Shown here one piece after another: positions 53,158-61,502 of a DNA stretch of 64,000 nt. The DNA is from Erythrobacter sp. (GTDB taxonomy: Bacteria; Pseudomonadota; Alphaproteobacteria; Sphingomonadales; Sphingomonadaceae): NCBI GenBank assembly GCA_009993605.1, contig JAACTB010000019.1, positions 1 to 64,000 of the forward strand. Direction: 5' to 3'. The translations under genes were made by a program, and so were the position numbers. Below the pieces are notes generated by a model. It was given only the letters and a program-made list of their open reading frames with translations. It was not told where the DNA came from and did no database searches. Position 1 is the first letter of the stretch, and each line of letters opens with the position of its first letter.

Positions 53158-53260
53158 ATGTCTATGAAGTCTTCGATCAGAGGCGGGCCATTCTGGTTCT
53201 TGGCTCGCTTCCCCGCAAAAAGAAGCCCCCGCGATTTGGTCGTCGCGGGGGTTTTCTTTT
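53158..53260 (+). other. Short leader-like ORF leading into the terminator
   Basis: A plus-strand frame begins ATGTCTATGAAG and reads MSMKSSIRGGPFWFLARFPA before running into the hairpin at 53222. No structural gene follows on this strand. It looks like an attenuator-type leader peptide or a small RNA gene, but no regulatory target is visible and the ribosome site is weak. Confidence 0.25.
53222..53260. terminator. Bidirectional terminator
   Basis: CCCCCGCGA, TTTGGTCG, TCGCGGGGG then TTTTCTTTT on the plus strand. On the minus strand the reverse hairpin is followed by CTTCTTTTT, so it can end the leftward glutaredoxin transcript too. Confidence 0.85.
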
Positions 53261-53315
53261 GTCCGGGATATCGGGACGATCGCTCGGGAAGCGCGAGGCG
53301 ACCTAGGCACCTCTG

Positions 53316-53645
53316 TCAGGAAGCCTTGGCGACCTGCTTCTCGTCCATCAGGGCCAGCATTTCGCCGGCCTCGAACATTTCCATCATGATGTCGCTGCCG
53401 CCGACGAATTCGCCCTTCACGTAAAGCTGGGGAATGGTCGGCCAGTCGGAATAGGCCTTGATCCCCTGGCGGATTTCCATGTCCTGCAACACGTCGACGC
53501 TTTCATAGCCGACGCCACAATGGTCGAGGATCGCGACCGCGCGGCTGGAAAAGCCGCATTGCGGAAAAAGCGGCGTACCCTTCATGAAGAGCACCACGTC
53601 GTTGGAACCGACGATGTCGGCAATGCGGGCGTTTGCGTCGGCCAT
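53316..53645 (-). CDS. grxD: Monothiol glutaredoxin Grx4 type
   Basis: A 109-residue CGFS glutaredoxin. The active site is [10 protein letters not shown] with Cys30. The signature [13 protein letters not shown], then [30 protein letters not shown], are family hallmarks. It carries a [2Fe-2S] cluster with glutathione and cooperates with BolA in iron regulation and cluster delivery. The ATG at 53645 (MADANARI) has AAGGA upstream. It lies 36 bases downstream of bolA, the classic Grx4-BolA pair. Confidence 0.95.
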   Translation of the reverse strand: MADANARIADIVGSNDVVLFMKGTPLFPQCGFSSRAVAILDHCGVGYESVDVLQDMEIRQGIKAYSDWPTIPQLYVKGEFVGGSDIMMEMFEAGEMLALMDEKQVAKAS

Positions 53646-53681
53646 GAGACCAGATCCTTGAATTATTGCGTTCAAATCTGG

Positions 53682-53918
53682 TCAGGACGTGGGGGCTTGC
53701 GTGGTCAGTTGCAAGGCGTGGAGTTCGCCGCCCATGCGCGTGCCCAACGCCTCGTAGACGAGCTTGTGCTGCTGCACCCGGCTCTTGCCCGCAAAAGCGG
53801 GGCTGACGACGTGGGCGGCGTAATGATCGCCATCTCCGGCAAGGTCGCGGATCGTGATATCGGCGTCGGGGAGGCCTTCGCGGATCAGTCGCTCGATTTC
53901 GTCTGCTGCCATCGGCAT
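53682..53918 (-). CDS. bolA: BolA family protein
   Basis: A 78-residue BolA-like protein starting at ATG 53918 or 53912 (MAADEIERLIREGLPDADITI). The conserved core is GDGDHYAAHVVSPAFAGKSRVQQHKLVYEALGTRMGGELHALQL, with the His used in iron-sulfur binding. It forms a heterocomplex with the downstream glutaredoxin. A GGGAGGG run precedes the start. The gene follows the DUF1476 gene after a few bases, forming a DUF1476-bolA-grxD operon. Confidence 0.93.
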   Translation of the reverse strand: MPMAADEIERLIREGLPDADITIRDLAGDGDHYAAHVVSPAFAGKSRVQQHKLVYEALGTRMGGELHALQLTTQAPTS

Positions 53919-53922
53919 CGGA

Positions 53923-54258
53923 TCAGGCCCTCCCGTCGCGCGCATCGCCCATGAACTGGCGGCGCGCCTCGACACTGCATTCGCTCAGTTTGGCGCGGAT
54001 GTCGGCTTCGCTGACGTCGCAATCGGCGGCGGTCAGATCGCCGAGCAGCTTGCGGACCACGTCCTCGTCGCCCGCTTCCTCGAAATCGGCCTGGACGACG
54101 GCCTTCTTGTAGGCGTCGGTTTCTTCCTCGCTGAGGTTCATCAGGCCCGCCGCCCATTCGCCGAGCAGGCGATTGCGGCGCGCGGCGATCTTGAAGGCGT
54201 TTTCCTCGTCAAAGGCGAACTTGGCTTCCTCGCCGCGCTCACGATCCTTGAAGTCCAT
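53923..54258 (-). CDS. DUF1476 / ATPase inhibitor zeta-type protein
   Basis: A 111-residue helical protein. It starts MDFKDRERGEEAKFAFDEENAFKIAARRNRLLGEWAAGLMNLSEEE, the strongly conserved signature of the alphaproteobacterial DUF1476 family, known in Paracoccus as the zeta subunit that inhibits F1FO-ATPase. The rest (DVVRKLLGDLTAADCDVSEADIRAKL) is the C-terminal helical bundle. It is a standard length. It precedes bolA and grxD closely in one operon. Confidence 0.92.
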   Translation of the reverse strand: MDFKDRERGEEAKFAFDEENAFKIAARRNRLLGEWAAGLMNLSEEETDAYKKAVVQADFEEAGDEDVVRKLLGDLTAADCDVSEADIRAKLSECSVEARRQFMGDARDGRA

Positions 54259-54341
54259 AAACCGTATCCTCTCGAAAAATCAGGTCGCGAGGCAGATAGG
54301 CGCGCGGCGAAGCGCGGGCAAGCGGGTCGCCGCGGCGCGCG

Positions 54342-55337
54342 TCACATCGTGACGACCAACTTGCCGATCGCGCTGCGGCTTTCGAGCTTGGCGATCGCCT
54401 CGTGGGCTTTGTCGAGCGGGTAGGTCTCGCTGATCAGCGGAGCGATCTTGCCATCCTGCCACAGCTGGAAGAGCTCGGCGATGTTGGCGGCGTTCTTCTC
54501 CGGCTCGCGCGCGGTGAAGGCGCCCCAGAACACGCCGCGAATGTCGCAGCTTTTCAGCAGAGTGAGGTTGAGCGGCATCTTGGCGATCCCCGCCGGGAAA
54601 CCGATGACGAGGAAGCGGCCCTCCCAGGCGATCGAACGCAAGGCCGGTTCGGAATAATCGCCGCCCACGATGTCGTAGACGATGTCCGCCCCCTCGGGCC
54701 CCAGCGCGTCCTTGAATTGCTGGGCGAGCGCTTTCGACTGGTCTTTGTCGAACGGGGCGCGGTCGTAGATCACGACCTCGTCGGCACCGGCCTTCTTCGC
54801 GACCTCGCCCTTTTCTTCCGTCGAAACGGCGGCGACCACGCGCGCGCCATAGGCCTTGGCGAGTTCCACCGCCGAGAGGCCGACGCCGCCCGCAGCGCCG
54901 AGCACAAGGACGGTATCGCCAGCCTTGATGTCGCCGCGATCCTTGAGGCCGTGGATCGTGGTCCCGTAGGTCATCAATAGCGCGCTTGCCTGGACGAGAT
55001 CGATCCCCTCGGGCACCTTGAAGAGCCGAGCGGCGGGCACCACGACCTGTTCGCGCAGGCCGCCGGCACCGATCCCGGCGATCACCCGGTCGCCGACCTG
55101 CCAGCCCGACACGCCTTCGCCGAGCGCGGCCACCGTCCCCGAAATCTCGCCGCCGGGCGAGAAGGGGCGGGGCGGCTTCATCTGGTACATGTCCTTGATG
55201 ATCAGGCTGTCGGGGAAATTGATCGCGCAGGCGGCGACGTCGATCAGCACTTCGCCCTTGCCGGGCGTGGGACTGTCCAGATCCTCGACCACGAGGGTGT
55301 CGGGACCGCCGACCTCTTTCGACAAGACTGCTTTCAT
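54342..55337 (-). CDS. NADPH:quinone oxidoreductase, MDR family
   Basis: A 331-residue medium-chain dehydrogenase/reductase without zinc ligands. The catalytic N-terminal domain includes VAACAINFPDSLIIKDMYQ and SPGGEISGTVAALGEGVSGWQVGDRVIA. The Rossmann fold shows AGDTVLVLGAAGGVGLSAVELAKAYGARVVAAVSTEEK. It reduces quinones or enones with NADPH. Closest group is the human-type quinone oxidoreductase/acrylyl-type reductases; exact substrate unknown. Single leftward gene between the bolA operon and leuD. Confidence 0.9.
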   Translation of the reverse strand: MKAVLSKEVGGPDTLVVEDLDSPTPGKGEVLIDVAACAINFPDSLIIKDMYQMKPPRPFSPGGEISGTVAALGEGVSGWQVGDRVIAGIGAGGLREQVVVPAARLFKVPEGIDLVQASALLMTYGTTIHGLKDRGDIKAGDTVLVLGAAGGVGLSAVELAKAYGARVVAAVSTEEKGEVAKKAGADEVVIYDRAPFDKDQSKALAQQFKDALGPEGADIVYDIVGGDYSEPALRSIAWEGRFLVIGFPAGIAKMPLNLTLLKSCDIRGVFWGAFTAREPEKNAANIAELFQLWQDGKIAPLISETYPLDKAHEAIAKLESRSAIGKLVVTM

Positions 55338-55371
55338 GGCGGCTCTCTCCTAGATTTTCGGTGTATTGGGT

Positions 55372-55974
55372 TTAGCGGCTGACGGCCAAGGGGCGATCCA
55401 GCCAGGGTAGGTCCTGCGCGCGCCCGGCCTCGTGATGCGTGATCGCATCGGTGCTGGCGAGCGTCAGGCCGATCTCGTCCAACCCCTCCAGCAGGCAGCG
55501 TTTGCGAAACGGGTCCACATCGAAGGCGAAACGGTCTTGAAACGGGGTCGTAACGATCTGGTTCTCGAGATCGATCGTGATCGGGTGCGTTTGCGCGACC
55601 TCCAACAGGCGATCGACCTGTTCCTGCGCCAGTTCCACCGCGAGGATCCCGTTCTTGAAGGCGTTGCCCGAAAAGATGTCGGAAAAGCTCGGCGCGATCA
55701 CGGCGGTCAGCCCCATGTCGAGCATCGCCCAGGCGGCGTGTTCGCGGCTCGACCCGCAGCCGAAATTGTCTCCTGCGATCAGGATCGGCGCACCGGCGAA
55801 ATCCTCCACATCGAAGGGGTTGCCCGGCGCCTGGCGAATGGTTTCGAACGCGCCTTTGCCGAGGCCTTCGCGGCTGACCGTTTTGAGCCAGTGCGCGGGG
55901 ATGATCACGTCGGTGTCGACGTTCTTGAGCCCCAGCGGAATGGCGCGACCGTGAATGGTGGAGACGGCGCGCAT
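55372..55974 (-). CDS. leuD: 3-isopropylmalate dehydratase small subunit
   Basis: A 200-residue LeuD. It starts at ATG 55974 overlapping the upstream stop by one base (TGATG). Family motifs are [26 protein letters not shown], then [22 protein letters not shown] and the C-terminal [14 protein letters not shown]. With LeuC it isomerises 2- to 3-isopropylmalate in leucine synthesis. A small membrane ORF lies between leuD and leuC, in the same direction. Confidence 0.96.
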   Translation of the reverse strand: MRAVSTIHGRAIPLGLKNVDTDVIIPAHWLKTVSREGLGKGAFETIRQAPGNPFDVEDFAGAPILIAGDNFGCGSSREHAAWAMLDMGLTAVIAPSFSDIFSGNAFKNGILAVELAQEQVDRLLEVAQTHPITIDLENQIVTTPFQDRFAFDVDPFRKRCLLEGLDEIGLTLASTDAITHHEAGRAQDLPWLDRPLAVSR

Positions 55975-56138
55975 CAATCGGTTTCGGGCGCTTCCCCGGA
56001 AGGAATCGCGCCGGGCTGTCTGGGCTTGTTCCGGTCGGTCTTCTGCTTGCGCTTGCCTGCATAGAGCAGGGCGGCGGCGATGGCGGCGGAGCCGATCGCG
56101 CCCGCGATGGCGGCGGTGGATTTAGGAAGTTTGCTCAT
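55974..56138 (-). CDS. Small membrane protein between leuC and leuD
   Basis: A 54-residue protein from ATG 56138. It has one transmembrane helix ([20 protein letters not shown]) followed by a basic then acidic tail ([15 protein letters not shown]...EAPETD). Its stop overlaps the leuD ATG by one base, coupling them. I do not recognise a function. It is a conserved-looking insertion in the leuCD operon. A possible start at 56192 is unlikely, as its sequence reads into leuC's 3' end. Confidence 0.62.
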   Translation of the reverse strand: MSKLPKSTAAIAGAIGSAAIAAALLYAGKRKQKTDRNKPRQPGAIPSGEAPETD

Positions 56139-56175
56139 GAAAGTCTCATGCGGAAGGTGGCGGAGGCTGGCAAGA

Positions 56176-57618
56176 TCAAAGCTGGCGGACATCGGCGATG
56201 CGCCCGGTGACGGCAGCAGCGGCGGCCATGGCCGGGCTCATCAGATGGGTGCGCGCGCCGGGCCCCTGTCGGCCGACAAAATTGCGGTTCGAGGTGCTGG
56301 CGCAGCGTTCGCCCGGCGGCACCTTGTCGGGGTTCATGGCGAGGCAGGCCGAACAGCCCGGCTCGCGCCATTCGAAGCCCGCATCGGTGAAGACCTTGTC
56401 GAGGCCTTCTTCCTCCGCCTGCCGTTTGACGAGGCCCGATCCCGGCACCGCGATCGCCCAGCGCACATTCGCCGCCTTGGTCCGTCCGCGCAGCACCTCT
56501 GCGGCGGCGCGCAGATCCTCGATCCGGCTGTTGGTGCAGCTGCCGATGAAGACGTTCTCGATTCTGACGTCCGCGATCGGCGTTCCCGGTTCGAGACCCA
56601 TGTAATCGAGGCTCTTGCGCGCGGCGGCCTGTTTGGACGGGTCGGCGAAGCTGCCGGGCGCGGGCACGCTGCCGCCCACCGCCACCACGTCTTCGGGGCT
56701 GGTACCCCAGCTTACGGTCGGTTCGACATCGGCGGCGTCGATAACGACCGACTTGTCGAAGACGGCGCCTTTATCGGTGCGGAGCGAGCGCCACCATTCG
56801 ACCGCGCGGTCCCAGGCCTCGCCCTGCGGGGCGTAGGGGCGGCCTTTCAGATAGGAAAACACCGTATCGTCTGGCGCGATCAGGCCTGCGCGCGCGCCGC
56901 CTTCGATCGACATGTTGCAGACCGTCAGCCGTCCTTCGACACTCATATTCTCGAACACGGAACCACGATATTCGATCACATGGCCGGTCCCGCCGCCCGT
57001 GCCGATCACGCCGATGATGTGGAGGATCAGGTCCTTGGGCGTGACGCCGGGGCCGAGTTCGCCCTCGACGCGGATTTCCATCGTTTTCGAGCGGCGCAAT
57101 TGCAGCGTCTGGGTCGCCAGCACATGCTCGACCTCGCTGGTGCCGATCCCGAAGGCGAGCGCGCCGACCCCGCCATGCGCGGCGGTGTGCGAATCGCCGC
57201 AGACGATCGTTGCGCCGGGGAGGGAGAAACCCTGTTCCGGGCCGACGACATGGACGATCCCCTGCTCGGGCGCGACCGCGTCGATATAGCGGATGCCGAA
57301 GGAGGGCGCGTTGCGCTCCAGCGCGGCGAGCTGCGCGGCGCTCTGCGGATCGTCGATGGGAAGCCGTGCGCCATCGGGCGCGAGCCGCGCGGTGGTCGGC
57401 AGATTGTGGTCGGGCACGGCGAGCGTCAGATCGGGCCTGCGCACCGTGCGCCCCGCGAGGCGCAGCGCCTCGAACGCCTGCGGGCTGGTAACCTCGTGGA
57501 CGAGATGCCGGTCGATATAGAGCAGGCAGGTATCGTCCGAAGCGGGACCATCGGGCCGCGCCACGACATGGGCGTCCCAGATCTTTTCGTAGAGCGTGCG
57601 GGGGCGGCTGGCCATCAT
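56176..57618 (-). CDS. leuC: 3-isopropylmalate dehydratase large subunit
   Basis: A 480-residue LeuC of the aconitase superfamily. It starts [19 protein letters not shown]. Substrate loops [17 protein letters not shown] and [31 protein letters not shown], then [15 protein letters not shown] (first Fe-S ligand) and [31 protein letters not shown] (other Fe-S ligands) are all present. It works with LeuD. The ATG at 57618 or 57615 is chosen by homology. It is the first gene of the leuC-orf-leuD run. Confidence 0.95.
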   Translation of the reverse strand: MMASRPRTLYEKIWDAHVVARPDGPASDDTCLLYIDRHLVHEVTSPQAFEALRLAGRTVRRPDLTLAVPDHNLPTTARLAPDGARLPIDDPQSAAQLAALERNAPSFGIRYIDAVAPEQGIVHVVGPEQGFSLPGATIVCGDSHTAAHGGVGALAFGIGTSEVEHVLATQTLQLRRSKTMEIRVEGELGPGVTPKDLILHIIGVIGTGGGTGHVIEYRGSVFENMSVEGRLTVCNMSIEGGARAGLIAPDDTVFSYLKGRPYAPQGEAWDRAVEWWRSLRTDKGAVFDKSVVIDAADVEPTVSWGTSPEDVVAVGGSVPAPGSFADPSKQAAARKSLDYMGLEPGTPIADVRIENVFIGSCTNSRIEDLRAAAEVLRGRTKAANVRWAIAVPGSGLVKRQAEEEGLDKVFTDAGFEWREPGCSACLAMNPDKVPPGERCASTSNRNFVGRQGPGARTHLMSPAMAAAAAVTGRIADVRQL

Positions 57619-57729
57619 GGCGCTTTTTCTGCGGCAGCCTCGTCCCTCGCGCAAGGCGCCAGCGCCCTTCCTCGCAATGGCTTTACGAATGTCATGGAAA
57701 GGTAAGGTTTAATGCGCTAACTGACACAT

Positions 57730-58152
57730 ATGTCAGCAAAGCCCTTCAGCCATCCGATTACCGTCCACCCCGAAGACATCGACTTCATGGGCCATGTCAA
57801 CAATGCCCGCTATCTCGGCTGGGTGCAGGACACGGTGCTTGCCCATTGGCAAAAACTCGCCCCTGCGGAAGAGGTGGCGAGCAAGGCGTGGGTCGCCCTG
57901 AAGCACGAGATCACCTATCGCCGCCCCGCCTTCCTGCATGACGCGGTGATCGCGGAAACCGTGCTGGAAAAGATCGCGGGCGCCCGTTCGTTCTACAACA
58001 CCGTCATCCGCCGGGGCGAGGAAGTGCTGGCCGAGGTGCAGAGCATGTGGTGCTGCCTCGACAGCGAAACCCACCGGCCCGCGCGCATCAGCCGCCATGT
58101 GGCGGAAACCTTTTTCGGAATGCCGGCGAAGGCGAAGACCAGCGGTGCCTGA
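57730..58152 (+). CDS. Acyl-CoA thioesterase, hotdog fold (4HBT/YbgC type)
   Basis: A 140-residue hotdog protein. HPEDIDFMGHVNNARYLGWVQD contains the catalytic Asp in the 4HBT position, with WVALKHEITYRRPAFLHD and VLAEVQSMWCCLD following. It hydrolyses an acyl-CoA thioester in the cytoplasm, substrate unknown. It diverges from leuC and precedes the carotenoid genes, but nothing shows that they are linked in function. Confidence 0.9.
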   Translation: MSAKPFSHPITVHPEDIDFMGHVNNARYLGWVQDTVLAHWQKLAPAEEVASKAWVALKHEITYRRPAFLHDAVIAETVLEKIAGARSFYNTVIRRGEEVLAEVQSMWCCLDSETHRPARISRHVAETFFGMPAKAKTSGA

Positions 58153-58208
58153 CGCCCTGAGTCTTTGAAACCTTTGCGCTTGATAGGCTGCGGCCCTATA
58201 TTCGCGCC

Positions 58209-58991
58209 ATGCGAAGCCGGACCGAGACAGAGATCGCGCCCACCGGGCGGCGACAGCAGGCGGCAACCGGCCTTATCCTGACAGCGGCGATCTTCGCCGC
58301 GTGGCTGGCGCTGCACCTCTATGCGATGTTCGGCTTCGTCTTGAGCTGGAGCAGCCTGCCGCTCGCTCTGATCCTCGCCGCGCTGCTGTGCTGGCTGTCG
58401 GTCGGAATGTTCATCGCCAGCCACGATGCCATGCACGGATCGCTGGTGCCCGGCGGCGGTGCGATCAACGATGCGATCGGGGGTTTTCTCCTGTTCGTCT
58501 ATGCCGGCTTCGGGTGGAAGCGGATGCGGGCGGCGCATTTCGCCCACCACAAGGCCCCCGGCACAGCGGGCGACCCCGATTTCAGCGTCGATCATCCCAC
58601 GCGGTTCTGGCCGTGGTACGGGGTGTTCCTGCGCCGGTATTTCGGATGGCAGTCGATCGCCTTCGTCGGCACGGTGGTCACGGTCTACTGGCTGGTGGCG
58701 GGCGTTCCGGTGGCGAACATCGTAATTCTCTACGGACTGCCCGCGATCGCCTCCTCGCTCCAGCTGTTCTATTTCGGGACCTATCGGCCCCACCGCCATG
58801 ACGAACGCGGCTTCAGCGATCGCCACAATGCGCGCAGCGACGATCTGGGCACGCTCGCCTCGCTGGCGTCGTGTTTCCATTTCGGATATCATCACGAACA
58901 CCATCGCGCGCCGCATATCCCATGGTGGGGCCTGCCCGCCGCGCGCCGCGCGCTGATCGAACGAGACCGCCTTCAAGAGACCCGCCCGTGA
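58209..58991 (+). CDS. crtW: Beta-carotene ketolase CrtW
   Basis: A 260-residue membrane desaturase-like protein. The three His clusters are HDAMH (72-76), HFAHHKAPGTAGDPDF (110-125, with the CrtW-specific GDPDF) and HHEHHRAPHIPWW (from 228). The final cluster and FYFGTYRPHRHDERGF are hallmarks of CrtW. It adds 4-keto groups to beta-ionone rings, giving canthaxanthin. The stop overlaps the crtZ GTG start (GTGA), so both are co-translated and make astaxanthin from beta-carotene. Confidence 0.94.
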   Translation: MRSRTETEIAPTGRRQQAATGLILTAAIFAAWLALHLYAMFGFVLSWSSLPLALILAALLCWLSVGMFIASHDAMHGSLVPGGGAINDAIGGFLLFVYAGFGWKRMRAAHFAHHKAPGTAGDPDFSVDHPTRFWPWYGVFLRRYFGWQSIAFVGTVVTVYWLVAGVPVANIVILYGLPAIASSLQLFYFGTYRPHRHDERGFSDRHNARSDDLGTLASLASCFHFGYHHEHHRAPHIPWWGLPAARRALIERDRLQETRP

Positions 58992-59500
58992 GCCTTCCCG
59001 CCATTCTCCTCACCATTGTCCTGTCGATCGTCGGCATGGAGATTTTCGCCTGGTGGGCGCACAAATACGTGATGCATGGCTGGGGCTGGGGCTGGCATCG
59101 CGACCATCACGAACCGCATGACAACGCGCTGGAGAAGAACGATCTCTACGCGGTCACGTTCGGGACGATCGTGTTCGCGATGTTCGCGGTGGGATATTTC
59201 GTGTCCGAACCGCTGTGGTGGATCGCGTTCGGGATCACCTGCTACGGCCTGATCTACACCGTCATCCATGACGGGCTTGTGCATCAGCGTTATTTCAAAT
59301 GGGTGCCCAAGCGCGGCTATGCCAAGCGGCTGGTGCAGGCGCACAAGCTTCATCACGCGACCGTGGGCAAGGAAGGCGGGGTCAGCTTCGGCTTCGTCTT
59401 CGCAAGCGATCCGGCGAAGCTGAAGGCCGAATTGAAGCGCCAGCGCGAGGCGGGCGCCGCCGTGGTGCGCGAGAGCGCCGGGCTCGACAAGGTCCGCTAA
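58988..59500 (+). CDS. crtZ: Beta-carotene hydroxylase CrtZ
   Basis: A 170-residue di-iron hydroxylase starting at GTG 58988. Two to three membrane helices carry the His motifs HKYVMHGWGWGWHRDHHEPH (from 25), IHDGLVHQRY and HKLHHATVGKEGG. It adds 3-hydroxyl groups to the rings. The gene overlaps crtW by four bases. The rest of the pathway (crtE, crtB, crtI, crtY) is not in the window. Confidence 0.94.
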   Translation: MSLPAILLTIVLSIVGMEIFAWWAHKYVMHGWGWGWHRDHHEPHDNALEKNDLYAVTFGTIVFAMFAVGYFVSEPLWWIAFGITCYGLIYTVIHDGLVHQRYFKWVPKRGYAKRLVQAHKLHHATVGKEGGVSFGFVFASDPAKLKAELKRQREAGAAVVRESAGLDKVR

Positions 59501-59503
59501 GCC

Positions 59504-59851
59504 TTATTCCGGGCGGGTGGCGATCCAGGTTCCGGTGATCGCCAGCACGGCAAGCGAAATCCAGTGATAGGGCGCACCCAGCGTCCAGTAGGTCAGCGCC
59601 GCACCCGCCACCAGCGAGGCGATCGCCAGATATTTCGCGCGCCGCCCGATCGCGCGCCGGGCCCGCCAGTCGTGGATCGGCGGGCCCCAGCGGGGATGGT
59701 CGAGCAGCCGTTTCTCCCAGGCGGGATTGCCGCGCGCGAACAGGAAGGCGGCTAATAACAGGAACGGGACGGTGGGGAGCAGCGGCAGGAATGCGCCGAT
59801 TACGCCGAGGCTCAGGCTGAGGAGACCGAGCGCGAGATAGAGGCGGCGCAT
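59504..59851 (-). CDS. YbaN family (DUF454) membrane protein
   Basis: A 115-residue protein with about three to four transmembrane helices (MRRLYLALGLLSLSLGVIGAFLPLLPTVPFLLLAAFLFARG, the classic DUF454 N-terminal signature). The RLLDHPRWGPPIHDWRARRAI stretch is conserved in the family. Function unknown. It is convergent with crtZ, three bases from its stop, and is co-directional with and just downstream of the sufE-type gene. Confidence 0.88.
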   Translation of the reverse strand: MRRLYLALGLLSLSLGVIGAFLPLLPTVPFLLLAAFLFARGNPAWEKRLLDHPRWGPPIHDWRARRAIGRRAKYLAIASLVAGAALTYWTLGAPYHWISLAVLAITGTWIATRPE

Positions 59852-59869
59852 GGCGCGCTTGCGGCACGC

Positions 59870-60274
59870 TCAGGAAGCGAGGCGCGCGGCATGTTCCTGT
59901 ACCAGGGCGATCATATTGGGCACGCCCTGGGTCCGGTTGCTCGAGAGCTGGTTCTTGAGATCGAACGGAGCGAGCGCTTCGGCGACGTCCATCTTCGCGA
60001 CCTCGTCGGCGGGCCTGTCCTGCACGGCGGCGACCACCAGCGCGACGATCCCCTTGGTGATCGCGGCATTGCTGTCGGCGAGGAAATGCAACCGCTCTGC
60101 ATCGCCGGTGGGATAGACCCACACCGCCGCCGAACAGCCGCGCACCAGCGTGGCGTCGGTCTTCAATGCATCGGGCATGGGTTCCAGATCACGGCCCAGT
60201 TCGATCAGCAGGCGATAGCGTTCGTCGCCTTCGAGAAATTCGTATTCTTCGGCTATGTCATCGAGTGCGCGCAT
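59870..60274 (-). CDS. sufE: SufE family cysteine desulfuration protein
   Basis: A 134-residue SufE. The sulfur-accepting Cys47 sits in VRGCSAAVWVYPTGDAERLHFLADSNAAITKGIVALVV, the family signature. It accepts persulfide from SufS for iron-sulfur cluster assembly. The start at 60274 (MRALDDIAEEYEF) gives a normal length. The other suf genes are not nearby. It follows the psp operon in the same direction, with 24 bases between, so read-through from it is possible. Confidence 0.93.
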   Translation of the reverse strand: MRALDDIAEEYEFLEGDERYRLLIELGRDLEPMPDALKTDATLVRGCSAAVWVYPTGDAERLHFLADSNAAITKGIVALVVAAVQDRPADEVAKMDVAEALAPFDLKNQLSSNRTQGVPNMIALVQEHAARLAS

Positions 60275-60298
60275 GAGCCGCCATCTAGGCGCTTCGCG

Positions 60299-60532
60299 TC
60301 ACAATTCCACCCCGCTCGCGATCGCTTCCAGTTTGCGGATGCGTTCCTTCAGGTCGGATATCTCGATCCGGGCCGCGCCGATGGTGCTGCCGCGTTCGGG
60401 TTCTTGGTTCATGCCAACCAGCTCGCGCTCCTTCAGCGCCAACCAGCCGCGCCAGCCGACCAAAAGGGCCGTGGCCGTGATCGCGAGCCCGATCAGGGCG
60501 GCGACCGCGATGATGATGGTGGGGTCGAACAT
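60299..60532 (-). CDS. Small membrane/coiled-coil protein, PspB-like (fifth extra copy)
   Basis: A 77-residue protein. One membrane helix (TIIIAVAALIGLAITATALLVGW) is followed by a helical tail ending ISDLKERIRKLEAIASG. This is a reduced form of the PspB C-terminal motif (RIxxLExI). The ATG at 60532 is chosen; 60541 has only a poorly placed ribosome site. It is the last gene of the extended psp operon. Function unknown beyond inferred envelope-stress link. Confidence 0.65.
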   Translation of the reverse strand: MFDPTIIIAVAALIGLAITATALLVGWRGWLALKERELVGMNQEPERGSTIGAARIEISDLKERIRKLEAIASGVEL

Positions 60533-60583
60533 TTCCCTCATGTCCTTTCCTCGAAGGGGCCATTCGAAAGGCTTGGCGGCCCG

Positions 60584-60892
60584 TCAGTCCTTGTCGTGTT
60601 TCTCGTCCTCGGTGCGCAAAGCGTCGATCTCGGCGGAAAGCCGCCGTGTCTCGCGCGCGTCGAGGGAATTGCTTTCGGTGGCGATGCGTTCGAGCACGCG
60701 GATGCGCTCGCGCAAATTCTCGACCTCGCGCCGCAGTTCGCGCGCGTCGCCATCCTCGCGAGGAGGCGGGAAGACGGGATTGCCGTCCTCGTCGCGCGTC
60801 ACGCCCAGCGTGTGATCGTGGCGGCGCGTGAATATCTGGACGACGCCCCAGATGACGATGCCGACCAGCGCGACCAGAGCCCAGCCGGTCAT
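60584..60892 (-). CDS. Small membrane/coiled-coil protein, PspB-like (fourth extra copy)
   Basis: A 102-residue protein. The N-terminal membrane helix is MTGWALVALVGIVIWGVVQIF; a polar region (DHTLGVTRDEDGNPVFPPPRE) separates it from a coiled coil, RELRREVENLRERIRVLERIATES, then RLSAEIDALRTE. The RIRVLERI stretch parallels the PspB motif. The ATG overlaps the stop of the previous gene (ATGA). It likely sits in the inner membrane with the coiled coil inside. Confidence 0.72.
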   Translation of the reverse strand: MTGWALVALVGIVIWGVVQIFTRRHDHTLGVTRDEDGNPVFPPPREDGDARELRREVENLRERIRVLERIATESNSLDARETRRLSAEIDALRTEDEKHDKD

Positions 60893-61176
60893 TGCATGCT
60901 CTCCTTCAGCTCATCACCGTCGCGCAGATCCTCGATCTGCATGGCGAGATCGGAGTCGCGATCGGTGGCGATCCGTTCGAGCACGCGCACGCGCGCTTCC
61001 AGCTTCTGCGCCTTGGCGGCGTATTGCGCGGCCTGTTCGGCGGTCTTGTTGGCCATCAGCTCCATCTGCCTTTCCTTGTGCTTGAGCCAGGTCTGGAAGG
61101 TGTCCTGCGCTATGCCAAGCACGATGGTGACCAGCGCCACGATGCCGATCATCAAGGGGATGATTTCCCAACCCAT
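60889..61176 (-). CDS. Small membrane/coiled-coil protein, PspB-like (third extra copy)
   Basis: A 95-residue protein. A membrane helix (IIPLMIGIVALVTIVLGIA) is followed by a basic helix (FQTWLKHKERQMELMANKTAEQAAQYAAKAQKLEARVRVLERIATDRDSDLAMQIEDLRD). The motif VLERIATD and the IEdLRD tail match the adjacent gene's. GGAGG lies seven bases before the ATG, which overlaps the previous stop by one base (TGATG). It is probably part of the PspB-like set. Confidence 0.76.
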   Translation of the reverse strand: MGWEIIPLMIGIVALVTIVLGIAQDTFQTWLKHKERQMELMANKTAEQAAQYAAKAQKLEARVRVLERIATDRDSDLAMQIEDLRDGDELKESMQ

Positions 61177-61502
61177 CAATTCGCCTCCGTGCCGCTGTCC
61201 TTGAGCCGCTCGAATTCCTGGCTCAGCTGATAGCCCCGATCGGTGACGATGCGTTCGACATTGGCGAGCCGGTCCTTCATCGCGCCCATCTCGGCGCGCA
61301 ATTGCGCATTTTCCTGCGTCAACAAACGCACGCGCTCTTCCGATTCGGCGCTCTTCGGGTACATCGGTTTGCCCCAGCCATTGTCGAGAGGATAGCCGTG
61401 GCGGATGCGCAGCCAGGTGGTGATGACCCATCCGGCGCTGATCGAGGCGATGCCGATGCCGAACATGGGCGCCAGCGCTTCGAGGAACAGAAGCTTGTCC
61501 AT
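61176..61502 (-). CDS. Small membrane/coiled-coil protein, PspB-like (second extra copy)
   Basis: A 108-residue protein. A membrane helix (LAPMFGIGIASISAGWVITTWL) and a polar loop (RIRHGYPLDNGWGKPMYPKS) precede a coiled coil ending MKDRLANVERIVTDRGYQLSQEFERLKD, again with the VERIVTD motif. AGGAGG lies seven bases upstream of the ATG at 61502, which overlaps the previous stop by one base. The extra loop distinguishes it from its neighbours, which suggests divergence after duplication. Confidence 0.75.
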   Translation of the reverse strand: MDKLLFLEALAPMFGIGIASISAGWVITTWLRIRHGYPLDNGWGKPMYPKSAESEERVRLLTQENAQLRAEMGAMKDRLANVERIVTDRGYQLSQEFERLKDSGTEAN

